Origin: Dinochytrium kinnereticum
Taxonomy: Eukaryota; Chytridiomycota; Chytridiomycetes; Chytridiales; Chytridiaceae
Reading direction: 5' to 3'
DNA length: 56,438 nt
NCBI GenBank assembly: GCA_027604005.1
Contig: JADGJT010000125.1
Location: 1 to 56,438, forward strand
Below are positions 11,159-26,676 of this stretch, in pieces; positions within the stretch are counted from its first letter, which is position 1; each line of letters starts with the position of its first letter. A model generated the notes under the pieces. It saw only the letters and a program-made list of their open reading frames with translations, was not told where the DNA came from and did no database searches. The translations under genes and the position numbers were made by a program.

Positions 11159-12656
11159 ATGTCAGTTCCTGACGCCCTCACCTTTGACGACCATGTCTTT
11201 GACTTCACGTTCCACCCTGACGGCGACTTGATGGCCGCGGCGCTTATCAACGGCGAGGTTGTTTGGTGGGTGCATGCATGCGGGGTTGGGATGCTCACAC
11301 TTTCAACTTTGAAGCAAGCACATCTCGACGGAAGCACCGAGCGAGCCCGCATTCATTGTCAGAAAACATACGGAATCATGCAGAGCTGCGGAATTCAGTG
11401 CGGATGGATTGGGTATGGTTGATCCTTTATTTGCTTTATCCTCTTCCCTCCGGGTTGGGTCATGCTACATGATTGCAGCTCTGACCGCCAGTTCACCTTA
11501 CCTTCAATAAAAAAAAAATAAAATACATAGACCTCTTCTCAGGAGGTGCGGATCGATCGCTGGTGGTGACAGACCCCAAAACTGGAAAGATGAAGCTTCG
11601 GAAACCTGATGCTCACAGGTTAGCCCTCAGCCCCCACCCGATCCCCATCTCTGATCAATCTACTCTCACATGCATCACACACAACAGCGAGCCCATCAAC
11701 CGGCTTCTCTCGATTGGACCAGGACTGGTAGCCTCAGGAGATGACGCGGGCGTTGTCAAAGTCTGGGACGTTCGCCAGAAGAAGGAAGTTCGAAAGTACA
11801 CGGATAGTTTTGACTATATCACGGATCTGGCGATGGCGGGTGACGGGAAGACCTTGCTTGCCACCAGTGGTGATGGGACCCTGAAAGTTTATGACATCAC
11901 GAGAAAAAAGGCTGTCAGAGTTTCGGATAACCAGGAGGCTGAGTTGCTGTCAGTGAGCTTCATACGGGTAAATCTCCCCCCCATTTTGTCTCAACCTTTC
12001 TCAACCTTTTTTTGTTGTTGTTGTCGTTGTTCTTATTGCTTGTTCAGAACGATAAAAAGGCAATCGTCGGAACCGACGACGGCGTTCTCCTCTTCTTCTC
12101 TGCAGGAAACTGGGGAGACTGCACTGACCGATTCCCCGGACATCCCAACACAATTGACACGATCTGCAAGATTGATGACGACACGATCGTCACCGGAGCC
12201 GGTGATGGTCTTTTACGTGTCATTGGGATCTTTCCAAATAGATTGATTAGGGTGATGGGAGACCACGGGGATTCCACCATTGAGAGGTTGAGACTTTCGC
12301 CTGATGGAATGTTTGTTGGATCATGTGCTCATGATAATCAGGTTCGGTTTTGGTCGACAGAAGAGGAGGAGGAGGGGGAGGAAGATGATGAGCAGGATGA
12401 GGAGAACGAGAATGAGGAGGGCGAAGACAAGGAGAGAGGTGAAGAGGATTCGGAAGATGACAGCGATGGTGATAGTGATGATAAGGACTCGAAGCCAAAA
12501 GTTTCTGGCAAACCCTCTAAACGTCGTCCGCAATCGGAACCAGCGGACTCAAGTGAGGAGGAAGCTGAAACCACAAGAGTGAAGAAGACACGGAAGAAGG
12601 CTAAGCGCGGGATTGGAGGCACGCGAAAGACCAACTTCTTTGCAGACATGGATTGA
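11159..12656 (+). CDS. WDR55: WDR55/Jip5 WD40-repeat ribosome-biogenesis protein
   Basis: WDR55 (yeast Jip5) is a nucleolar WD40 protein needed for large-subunit rRNA processing. The order of motifs follows the family: FDFTFHPDGDLMAAALINGE, SCRAAEFSADGL joined to DLFSGGADRSLVVTDP, INRLLSIGPGLVASGDDAG, VKVWDVRQ, FDYITDLAM, TLLATSGDGTLKVYD, TVVTGAGDGLLR-like sequence and LRLSPDGMFVGSCAHDNQV. A very acidic stretch (about 12361-12500) precedes a basic tail ending GTRKTNFFADMD, as in Jip5. The ATG at 11159 is the first good start. The end of exon 1 and start of exon 2 (11250-11340) are uncertain; several donor and acceptor pairs keep the frame. A 3' AATAAA lies at 12760. It shares a spacer of under 90 bases with EBP1. 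Confidence 0.92.
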
Positions 12657-12759
12657 GTTCCTTTACCCTGTCTCATTTTTTACGTCAGAAACCCAATGCT
12701 TTTATCTGTGTGGGGTCGATCTTAACTTTCTGTCGTTAATTCATTTACCAATCGTTCAA

Positions 12760-12765
12760 AATAAA
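12760..12765 (+). terminator. Poly(A) signal of WDR55
   Basis: AATAAA 104 bases after the stop codon, in the convergent spacer with POP1. Confidence 0.5.
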
Positions 12766-12903
12766 TGGCGCCAAGGAAGCCGCCTCTTTCCTTTCCTTCC
12801 GTTCATCCCTTTACATCGAAAACTGCAGCATGGATGATAAAAAGCTACAGTAACAAAACTAAGTTTGAAACAGCAGAGAGTGCCATATTGATGCAAGTGT
12901 TGC

Positions 12904-12909
12904 TTTATT
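12904..12909 (-). terminator. Poly(A) signal of POP1
   Basis: The minus strand reads AATAAA only three bases after the POP1 stop codon, implying a very short 3' UTR. Confidence 0.5.
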
Positions 12910-12912
12910 GAA

Positions 12913-15900
12913 TTATGCCCACCCTATCATCACTAAATCCAAACTCAACCTCGCATATCTTTCAACTAATAATCTCAAAAGACGCCGGCCAGCAAACCCT
13001 TCCAGTAGTGCTTCGAATCAAAACCATGTTCCGAACACCGCCTTTACTTTTACTGCACGCATCATAAAATGTCAGCGAGAACGGTTGAGAATAGAGGAAA
13101 TTAGAAAAACAAACTCACCTGCTCGACATATAAAAACACTTTTGAAGTCCTGCAACAGTGCAACATCCTAAAGCCGTCGAATGTCCCTCAGTGTAGGTGA
13201 ACCCTCCAGTAGTGACGTACCCAATTATCCTATCATTTGATGGGAACTTGTCCTAAAAATATTATGAATACATCGCTTAAGAAACAAAGGAGAAAAAAAG
13301 GAAAAAATGCTTTAACTCACCAACTTGGTCTCTCCATTCACCCCCTCCTTCCCAGCAACAACATCCGTCCAAAACCCTAAATCCTCTTCAGCCGGTGAAA
13401 AGATAATCCCTCTGTCAAACGAAGCTCCCTTTACAAGCAGCGAAAACCTCACTCTCAAGAGGCTTCTATCAAAATCAAAAATCGGCGAACAGGTTTTTTC
13501 TTTAACCAAAGAAAGAGCGAGATCGTTTAAGGATTGAAGGGATACTACGGATGGGAGCTTTATGCGAAGCAATCGGATGAGCGCTGTGCTGGAGAGGACA
13601 GTTGCGGGTTTAAAGGGGTTGAGACCGAGTTTAGGGAGAGGAAGGAGCTCCAACTCCGTCTCGTCAAGAGCATCGGCAGATTCCTTTTCTTCAACCACTT
13701 CCTCATTGACAGCAGCATCCTCTTCTTTAGATTCCTTCTCAACCTCCATCGAATCCTCCGACTCCTTCCGCCCCTGCACCAACTTATAAAAAGGACTCAT
13801 AAAAGGATCCGCAATCCCAAGCTTCGCATAACTAACCCTCTTGGCAGGTGGTCGTCGACTCCACTTCTCCCTCTCCTCCTCCCCAACAACCGCCGCCCAA
13901 CTCTGATAGGCCTCGGTTTCGGGAAAATCATAAGGAAAGCAAGGAACCCCTGCTTCAAAATAAATCCTCCTCCTCTCTCTAAGCCCCGCAGCTCGAGCAC
14001 CTGCGTATACCAGTGCTCGCCAGAAATTTATGGCAAATTTTGACGGAACGATCAAATCCCACCCGGATTCGAATGTGGTATTGCGGGGATCTGCTGAGGT
14101 GTAGTAGGGCTGTCTTTGGAGAAGGAGGACGGGGACAGGGGGGTGGGAGGTTTGGAGGTCGCTGCCTGGTACAAGAAGCTATGGAATAGTTAGTTATGAA
14201 TCATAGGGAATGGACGAACCTTTGATTTCAGGTCGTTGATGACTTTATCGGATGGTCTTGATGCTATTACTTCGGTTCGCTTTGAGTCGTCCCAGAGAGG
14301 TGAATTAGCGACATCCACAGGCCAATCCACTGATAATTTGTGGATACGTTTCATATCTTCTTCTGGTACATGCTCGACTCGAGTAGGAGCCTTACATGCA
14401 CCCCTTTTGAAAGGATGTTAGGGAAAACAAACACCTATAATGTCTTAAGTCCAAGAAACATACCGTAACCGGGGATCCTGAGCATGAAGCCCAATGACTA
14501 CTCCAGCCGGAAGCGAGCTAGAGGACCGCAAATGCTTCAACTCCTCCCAAAGTTTTTCCGATGGCGAAGTTGGCAAAACCTTCAATACCTCCTGCAAAAT
14601 AGCGTGGGATCGTGGACCAATCAATTCAAATCGTTGGAGATCCGATTCAATTAGTTTCAGCGTGACTATTAAAAAGTAAGTGGGGGCGGGGAATAATAGT
14701 AATTAAAAAATTGCGTCATTAGCAAAGGAGACAAACCGTTTGTGTTGAGAGTGCATGCTGAAAAACATTCGTCTGCTTCTTTCTTTGCGGATGGGTGGAT
14801 CCATATCCAGAGCTTCCGTTCATCACATGAGGTTGGAGGTTGCCATAAAAAAGTAGTTGGGCATACAAGCCCAGACGGGTACGATCCATTTCTATACAAA
14901 TAGATGGTTCCCTGCCGTCGACCACTTAAATACCTACATAATGTAATCAGTATTATGCTTACAAAAAAAAACGAATCATTTTAAAAATAAACTTACGCTT
15001 CTTTTCCCAAAGTGGTCACAGTGGGGTCCAAAACCGTCTTTAAGCAAGAGATTATCTCCTCTACCCTTCCCTTCAACTCAAAGCACCTCAAGTAGCTAAC
15101 ATCGTTCAAAACGCATTGATGCTGACTAGCACGATATGTAGCTCTCTCTCCCTTCTCATTGGGATGTTCAGCAATCTTAAAACCCCAAATAGTGATCATG
15201 TGCATTCGTTTCGCATGCCAAAGATGTGTTTCGAGCCAAAGACGATCCTCTAGAATGGAACATCTCATGTCAAATTGTAGAAACAAAACTTAAGTGGCAA
15301 CCTTTTGACCGCGTCCCAAACTCTTCCATGATATTGGAAGGCTTGCGCCGGGTTTTTCGACTCTTCTTCTTAACTTGAGGTTCTGAGGGTGACTCTTTCA
15401 TCTTTTTTTCCGGGCGGTTAGGTTGAAGTTCAAAGGTTCTTTTCCTTTACCTGATCGATAGCTCGCTGTCGTAACCTTTGAGGGATTCGTTTTACGTTGT
15501 AACTTGCTGCTCGTCGCCTCATGTGACGCGGAAGGGTTTGATGGATCCTTTGGTTTCCCGTAAACTCCCTGCACGCGTGTCATCAGACTGGAATTCGATT
15601 TGGGAGTCCAGACTTACGTGGCGTTTCTTAACGCCTTCTCCATTGATTGAATCTCAAATGCGCGAGTCTATCACAACCAAGATGAATGAACGTTTGAAAA
15701 ATACGATAAAATAAAATAAAAAAAATGGTGATCATGAATGAACAATACCTCCACAAATTCCTCGACATTCAATACTCTAGCGATGGAAGTCCCACCATCT
15801 ATTGATCAAGTAAAATGCAAATAAAACATAAATTAGCCTCAAACATTCATGCAGTTAGCAATAGTATCCATACTCTCAGCAGTCGCCAACTTCGGAACAT

Positions 15901-16075
15901 GCATCATCTGTTTCGCTAAAAAAAAAAACACCACATCAGTACAACTTCCCACTCAGTCCCAAAAAATCTAACCCTGCCGTTTAGCCCTCGCACTATGTGG
16001 ATTCCCCTCAAAAGGCCTCTTATTCCCTCCTCCCTTCTTCCCCGCATCACCGTTGCCTTTCCCTTTGGCATCCAT
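12913..16075 (-). CDS. POP1: POP1, protein subunit of RNase P and RNase MRP
   Basis: POP1 is the largest shared protein of nuclear RNase P and RNase MRP and acts in tRNA 5' processing and rRNA processing. The start at 16075 gives a short basic N-terminus (MDAKGKGNGDAGKK). Then follow TRAFEIQSMEKAL and the diagnostic POP1 block FTGNQRIHQTLPRHMRRRA running into NVKRIPQRLRQRA. Next come WLETHLWHAKRMHMI and the POPLD domain (GWDLIVPSKFAINFWRALVY, ARAAGLRERRRIYFEAG, FPYDFPETEAY). The C-terminal domain has IIGYVTTGGFTYTEGHSTA and ends in MIGWA. A glutamate-rich insert (about 13620-13790) lies in the POPLD part. Nine or more introns; one small one (about 75 bases near 15800-15880) carries a GCTAAC branch site. 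Only 9 bases separate its ATG from that of MIC19. Confidence 0.94.
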
Positions 16076-16084
16076 CAGCAAGCA

Positions 16085-16962
16085 ATGGGTAGGCAAAGAG
16101 AAAAAAAATTCTTTTGGAAAAACTGGAATGGTTTGTTCACAGGCATGGATGGCCCTGATGTATGGTTAACCAATGCTTCTTTGGACGTAGGGCGGCGGGC
16201 ATAGCAAATCCGAACCAATGGTGTTCCGAAACGAGCCTGCGGTGGGGATAGAGGTTCGCTTTATTCTGGTGTTTTTTTTTCCGGATGAAATAGGTTGATT
16301 TGTTGTTAATCTTTGCATGGGGTGCAGCTCTCGCCGAATCTCATGAGAACTCTGCAAGGGTTGCCTATGGAGGTAGTGTGTTTAGTTCTTTTTTATGGTT
16401 CAAGTTAATGATGATGCGGTGTGTAGCTTCCAAAGCCCAAACCCGCACGCGAGTCTCGATCGACGGAAGTGAGCGATGCAGACGTGGAAGATGTTGTTAA
16501 GGCACGAGTGCAAAGGGAGCTTGACTCTCATGCTCAGAAGCGTGTGGCGTTTGAGGGCAGGAGTGCTGATCAAGTTAGAAGAGAAGCGGAGGATCTTCAG
16601 CGCAGACTTAAAATGTGAGATAAAAGATTCAATGATGGTTCTTCCATTGATTTTTGTTTATTGAAGATGGTTACTGACTGTCTTTTTTCCTTTCTGCGTT
16701 TCTGGTTTATAGAACACCTAAACCGAAACCCAACCCTCAGATGCAGGCGAAAGAAAAGGCTGTTGTGGAATGTTATAGACTCAATGCTGGGAAGCCTTTG
16801 GATTGTTGGAAGGAGGTAGAAGACTTGAAGAACGCTGTAAGACAAGCGCACAAGGTTGGAAAATGATATCTATGAATTACCTATGCATGCTAACAAATTC
16901 CGTTCTTTAATTATATTATAAAAAAAAAGGACTTTGCTGCTTCTTTCGAAAAGAGCCACTAA
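16085..16962 (+). CDS. MIC19: MIC19, MICOS complex subunit with C-terminal CHCH motif
   Basis: MIC19 is a peripheral inner-membrane protein of MICOS, which holds crista junctions open. The first 8 bases (16085-16092) followed by a GC-AG intron (16093-16204) give MGSKSEPMVFRNE, the family's usual start with a Gly at position 2 for possible myristoylation. Later exons give LSPNLMRTLQGLPME, a charged coiled-coil region with VEDVVKARVQRELDSHAQKR, and the CHCH-type end CYRLNAGKPLDCW followed by KEVEDLKNAV. Only the Cys pair spaced by nine residues (as in yeast Mic19) is present. The last exon encodes DFAASFEKSH. An alternative start is the in-frame ATG at 16218, which would drop the MG end and need no GC-AG intron. 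Confidence 0.83.
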
Positions 16963-17176
16963 GAGCAAGAACGGTTTCGTCCTTTTCATATGTCTCTTCA
17001 CTTTTCCCCTCTCCCCTCCAAACTACTTCGCTACTTTATGCAACTGGTTTTGTGCATGTCTCTGTCTACTGTTTTTTTTTTTCCGTTAACCAATATAACA
17101 AAGTCACTACAACGCATCTATTCTATTAAGCGTAACATATTAATTTGCTCTACTTCTACACATTATATTTCAAGAC

Positions 17177-21180
<4,004 letters not shown>

Positions 21181-21388
21181 TTCTGTTGCAGTTGTTAATA
21201 TTCCCCTTGAATTGTCATAATAACCAACTGACAATCTTGTGCGACATGCGCTGGCTGTTTTGCACTATCGGGTCATCCCGGGTGAGCGTTTCTGGCCACT
21301 TGAGCTTTTGAAAAATCCCTCCCTTTGCAACACGCCCCTCCCTCATCACATCACCAACCCCCCCATCCCCACCGACTCGCTGCCGCAG

Positions 21389-23221
21389 ATGCCTGAGACT
21401 GGAGAACTCAAGACGGACATCGTCACCCTCACCACCCACATCCTCAGCGAGCAGCAGAGCCACAAGGAGGCCACCGGCGATCTCACAATCCTCCTCTCCG
21501 CCATATCCTCGTCCTGCAAGTGGATCTCCAATGTGGTCAGGAAGGCCGAGCTGCTCAAAGTGTAAGAAGGCAGACCCATCAACGTCCTTGTTTTCTTTCT
21601 TCTCGCGATCAAAGGGAGCTATTTTCTGTTGCTCATGGAGCGAACGGATGGGCTTCGAACCGTGGGATCCAAGTGTAATGTGATTCCGAAGGATGCAAGG
21701 AATCCGTTTTTAACTTTTTTTAATTGCCTCTGGCGAGCTGGACCGTCAATTCGCATTTATTTCTAAGCTTTTAATTGTTCCAACGTTTTTCATTGTGACG
21801 AGGCGGAGCGCGCTATACTTCCACATTTTTTTTCATTGAATGCAATTCTATGAAACTCTTTGCACCTTTACTTATTATATTCAGTTACGATGAGTTCATA
21901 TTAATATTGCGTTCCCTCTTTCAACTACTAAATTCAGGATCGGCGTCACTGGAGGCCAGAATGTGCAGCAAGAGAATGTTCAAAAGCTTGATCTCCTTTC
22001 CAACGAGATCATGATCAACCTCCTGAAGGGTTCCGGGAAGACCGCCATCTTGGTCTCAGAGGAGAACGACGAGGCCATCTTTGTCAAGACTGATGAAAAA
22101 TCTGGTGCCAACTACTGTGTCGTCTTTGATCCTTTGGATGGATCTTCGAATATTGACTGTGGTGTCTCTATCGGAACCATCTTTGGTGTTTACCGCGTCG
22201 TGAGTCTTGCCTCTTCTCATTCCTTTTGATTTATAATTACTACGGGTTATTCCACTGCTGCCAAAGCGCGGCTTTATAAAAATCGGTACTGACTTTCATG
22301 TTTACTTTGTCTTAAATTGCAGAAAACCATTGGCGCCAAGCCTACGTTGGCTGACGTTTTGAGACCTGGAACTGAGATGGTTGCTGCAGGTACGCTAGCG
22401 GCCGTCCAAGCGAGCACTTCATTTCTCCTTCAGCAGCGAATTTTTTTCTTCCTCTTTTATTTTCTTTGTTAGTCCTGCATAATGGCTCACTTTTCCCTTT
22501 TTTTTTACCCTGCCCTTTCCACGAAACTCTAACACGAAAAAAAAAACAGGATACTGTATGTATGGCAGCTGCACAATGTTGGTTCTCACCACTGGCAACG
22601 GCGTGAACGGGTACACCTTGGACCCCAACATTGGGGAGTTTGTCCTCACACATCCTAAGGTGAGATAATCGCTTTGATCTTTTTCTTTCTAGCATAAATG
22701 TGGGATTCCATCTAAATCTTCTTTTTTTTTTCAAATTCAAGATGATGCTGGGCAAGAAAAAGATCTATTCCATCAACGAAGGAAACGCGCACACCTTTGA
22801 CGATGCCATTAAGGCTTACCTCGACTCTGTCAAATTCCCTCCTGCCGGCCACACCGGCAAGTTTACCCCCTACTCTGCAAGATACGTTGGTTCAATGGTG
22901 GCAGACGTAAGTTTCACCCCCCGGTCGGAGCAACGCGCAGCTTTCTTTGTTAATTTGCCGTTCACTTCGCAGGTCCATCGAACTATTCTTTACGGAGGTG
23001 TCTTTTTGTACCCCGGCGCGAAGCTCCGCATTCTCTACGAGTGTTTCCCCATGTCTCTTCTTGTAGAGAACGCTGGTGGAAAGTCGTCTACGGGACGTAA
23101 GCGGATGCTGGACGTTGTGCCAGAAGGCATTCACGCGCGATCGGGGATCGTGCTTGGCACCAAGGAGGAGGTTGAGAAGATTGAGGAGCTCTACAGACAG
23201 CTCGACGCAAAGAAGGCCTGA
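21389..23221 (+). CDS. FBP1: Fructose-1,6-bisphosphatase
   Basis: This enzyme hydrolyses fructose 1,6-bisphosphate to fructose 6-phosphate, the controlled step of gluconeogenesis in the cytosol. Six exons (21389-21561, 21938-22199, 22323-22389, 22550-22659, 22742-22906, 22973-23221) give 341 residues, the usual length. The N-terminus [19 protein letters not shown] fits fungal FBPases. Metal and catalytic residues lie in [13 protein letters not shown] (about residues 130-142), preceded by VSEENDEAI. Substrate-binding sequence [19 protein letters not shown] and [12 protein letters not shown] follow, then [20 protein letters not shown]. No residue loss was seen. The first intron is the longest (376 bases). 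In fungi this gene is usually glucose-repressed; I saw no clear operator in the 208-base promoter shared with CFAP91. Confidence 0.97.
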
Positions 23222-23402
23222 GCCCTCCCCTCCTTCCCTCCTTGACGATCGCACGCGGTGAGCTGCAGAAACAACCCAGTGAACAGGGGCAGTCAATAAG
23301 AATAATTGAAAGGAAAATATTCGTCTTTTTTTTAAGGCGGCGTCTGTGTCGCACAGATTCACACCACATCCTTTCGTCCTCACCTGCACCACCCGTCGAA
23401 CA

Positions 23403-26342
23403 ATGGCAACCAGCAACGCCGACCGAGACAAGGCAAAACGCGATGACGACCTCCCCGCCGTCGCCAGCGACTTTGAGGTTGAGGTCCCGCCGCTCTCTTA
23501 CCAGATCACCCGCGGCATCTTCTCCACGGCCCTGGACATCTTTTTCAGGGACATCACGCAGCGGGGTGCTCACAAGATACCAGAGAAGGGGCCCGTCATC
23601 TTTGTGTGTGCGCCGCATGCGAATCAGTTCGTCGACCCTTTGGTGTTGATTAAGCATGCTGGACGGCAGGTAAGCGGTTGTGTTTCGTTTTGGTGGGTGG
23701 GTCATTGTTAACACTGCTTTCTTAGGTTGGATTCTTGGCTGCGAAGAAGAGTATGGATAAGGTGAGGAGGACCTCTGGTTTCTTTTTCCTCAACGCTTAA
23801 CATGGCCGCTTTTTAGTTCTGGATCGGCCTTTTCGCAAGAAGTGTTGGTTCGAGTAAGACGCTCTCCATGCAATTTTTCACGTTAAGGTGGCTTGGATTC
23901 AAACAGCTTATTCCTTCACTTCCCTCCAAAAATAATCAGTCCCCGTTGTTCGTCCGCAAGATCTCGCAAAAGCTGGAGAAGGCCGTGTCTACCTCGCCGA
24001 CCCTGTGAACAACCCCCTCATCCTTTCTGGAGAAGGAAGTATGACTTTTTTATTATTTATATTATATTTGTTTTGCAGTTATTACTATCTGCCCAGCTCT
24101 TTTTTTTCTTCTTCTTATGATCTATTAACAAAAATAACCCCCACCAGCCAAGTTCACCGAAAAAGTTCATCCCCGTTCCATCATCTCATGCGGAGGCGCA
24201 ACCTTAGAAGTCGTTGAAGTCCTCTCCGACACCTCCCTTAAATTCAAGAACCCCGTGGCGGCACCCAAATCTCTCGCCATCCTCACTGCATCCAAGGACG
24301 GCCAAAAGGGAGCGAGTTATAAAATCACTCCTCACGTAGATCAGAGTCAAATGTTTTCGACTGTGATTAAGAGGTTGAAGGATGGTGGGTGTGTTGGGAT
24401 TTTCCCGGAGGGAGGATCTCATGATCGGAGTGAGTTTTTGCCACTGAAGCCGGGAGTTGCTATGATGGCGCTTGGGGCTATGGCTGAACATGAAGGATTG
24501 GATGTTAAGGTGGTTCCTTGCGGGTTGAACTATTTCCATGCTGATAAGGTGAGTTAATTTTTTGGTGTGGTTTGACCCTGCGGTAGTGTTTTGTTTTTCT
24601 GTTGTTTTTTTTTCTTCTTTGCTATTGCTAGAGTTTTTTCTGTCTCTGCTTCTTTTATTTGATAACTGACACTTTTTTTTTTTGTTTTATTCGGGGATGT
24701 AGTTTAGATCCAGAGGAGTTATTGAATTTGGTGATCCCATCGACATCCCTGCAGAATATGTCAAGAAGTACAGGGAGGGCGGAACGGATCGGCGTGTAGC
24801 GGTTGGATCGCTTTTGGACGATATATTTAAGGGATTGAAATCGGTTGCAGTCACTGCACCTGATTATGAGACCTTGATGGTGAGAATCTGGTTTAAGAAT
24901 CATGTGCATATTTCCTTACTTGGTTTAACGCCGTTCGGCTACGCTTTCTGTAGGTGCTCCAAGCTGCCCGGCGATTGTATAAACCGATACACACGAAATT
25001 GTCCCTTGATCAGACGCTTGTTCTGACTCGTCGGTTTGGAGAGGTAACCATTACAAAAACCCCGGACATATCTCGTCCTTGATGTTGCTATTTTCTTTCT
25101 TTTTTTATTATTTTGAGAAAAGAGTTACACTTTACACATTCTTTTTTTTTCCATAATACTCGAAACCAGGGCTTCAACAAGTATAGATCTGAACCCGCCG
25201 TTCAAGAACTCTTTGTCCGTGTTCAAGAATACAATAAACTTCTTGAGTATTACGGTGTTCGTGATCATCAGGTCATGAAGACTTCTTTTGGAGGAGTTAG
25301 AGCTCTGTTGATGCTTTTGAGACGGTTTGCGGAGTTGTTGTTTTTGTTTACGTTGGCGGCTCCTGGGTAAGTACACAGTCAGACACTTATATATCTATTT
25401 GCTAGGACGGATTTGTCTGATTCCTTTTTGTTTTTTGGCAGGGTGTTCATGCATTTGCCCATTGCGTTGGTTGCGAGGTCTATTTCAAAGAAAAAGGCGA
25501 TAGGTATATCTTACTTTCGGCCTGGGAATTGATTGAGATTGTGTTAATACTTTTTCTTCTTTTGTCTTCAATCAGAGGCGAAGCGTGATTCTTCCGTCAA
25601 ACTTGAGGGCCGGGATGTCATTGCAACCTGGAAGGTAAAATCAACACTTAAAGGAACCAAACCTTTAACTAACCCTCATACTCCACCAAAAACAAACACA
25701 ACCACAATGCTATAGATCCTCGTTGCCCTCGTCCTCACTCCCCTCTGCTATACCTTCTACAACCTTATCTTCTTCCTCTACCTCTTTTTCTTTACGTCCT
25801 ACACCCCCCGTGCCCGCGGATGGGCCTGCCTCTTCTTCTCCATCATCTGCCCAAGCTTCGGCTGGGCTGCCGTGCGAGCCTCCGAGATCGGTTTCGACAT
25901 TCTCAAAAGTCTCCGACCACTTTTCCTGGCCATCTTGCCTCGCTCAACCGAGCCTCTTCGTTTAATGCGAACAGACCTCACTGCGCGACTCAATGCCATC
26001 ATCGATGACCTTGGGCCTGGGTTGTTTGGAGGTGATAGAGCTGAGTTTGAGGCGTCGAGGATTATTCGGCCAGAGGATATTTCGTATTCGGAGGTGCTGG
26101 CTGGGAGGATGAATAAGTATGGGAGACATGCTGGAAAGGATATCTTGAGATGGGAGCAGGTGGATAGTTGTGAGGTTGATGATGATGTGTTTTTGTTTAG
26201 GGATGAGAATTCGGGGGGTGTTAAGGGGACTAGGAGGAGCGCTTCTGGTACTAGGAGGAGGAGTGATGGTAATTCAAGTGATTCTGGGAGCAGCACCGTT
26301 TCTTCGCCTAGCGGGTTAACGCCGCTTAGGAAGTCGGGTTGA
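23403..26342 (+). CDS. Glycerol-3-phosphate/dihydroxyacetone-phosphate acyltransferase (Gpt2/Sct1-like)
   Basis: The product matches the fungal Gpt2/Sct1 family, which makes lysophosphatidic acid at the endoplasmic reticulum, the first step of glycerolipid synthesis. Acyltransferase motif I is PHANQFVDPL (H-x4-D), followed by VGFLAAKKSMDK and FWIGLFARSVGSIPVVRPQD. The family insert ILSGEGSKFTEKVHPRS-like region follows, then GGCVGIFPEGGSHDR (FPEG motif) and VKVVPCGLNYFHADKFRSRG. Later segments are two membrane spans (about 25310-25480) and another pair (about 25710-25870). The C-terminal tail is Ser/Gly/Arg-rich. Length is about 720 residues with about ten introns. It starts 181 bases after FBP1 on the same strand; this is not an operon. 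AATAAA lies at 26539. Confidence 0.93.
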
Positions 26343-26676
26343 CAGGAGTTTTGAATTCGTGTTGGTTCCTGAGGGATCTCTTTCCTTTCCCTTCCTTTTT
26401 CTTTTCTTTATCCCTTTTGGTTTTAGTTCTGGTTTTTGGGAAAGATCTCATCGTTTCCATTTCTATATAGATCTCATCTCCTGTTGTTCTTGCTTTCCTT
26501 CCCCCTTTTTTTCTTTTCCATTTTTCTCGTATTTGGAAAATAAAGATACTTTACTTTGATGTTATTTTATATCTTGATCCCTTAATTTGATATTATATTA
26601 CATTGTGAGGTTTAAATTAATGGTACAGAGGGTGAAAGAGGGCGATGGGGTATAAGAGTCCGCGCAACAGCATCAC
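26343..26676. other. Convergent 3' spacer
   Basis: T-rich region between the stop codons of the acyltransferase and the F-box gene. It holds the AATAAA at 26539-26544 and AT-rich sequence for the opposing transcript. No gene seen. Confidence 0.7.
26539..26544 (+). terminator. Poly(A) signal of the acyltransferase gene
   Basis: AATAAA about 200 bases after the stop codon, following a long T-rich 3' UTR. Confidence 0.5.

Noticed and set aside
12304..12676. Minus- and plus-strand open frames over the acidic repeat of WDR55
   Set aside because: They are shadows of the Glu/Asp-rich coding sequence in other frames.
21625..21690. TTCGAA with flanking G/C stretches in FBP1 intron 1, reminiscent of a tRNA T-arm
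   Set aside because: The stem bases do not pair, the invariant G-C pair closing the T-loop is absent, and no D-arm or anticodon arm can be drawn.
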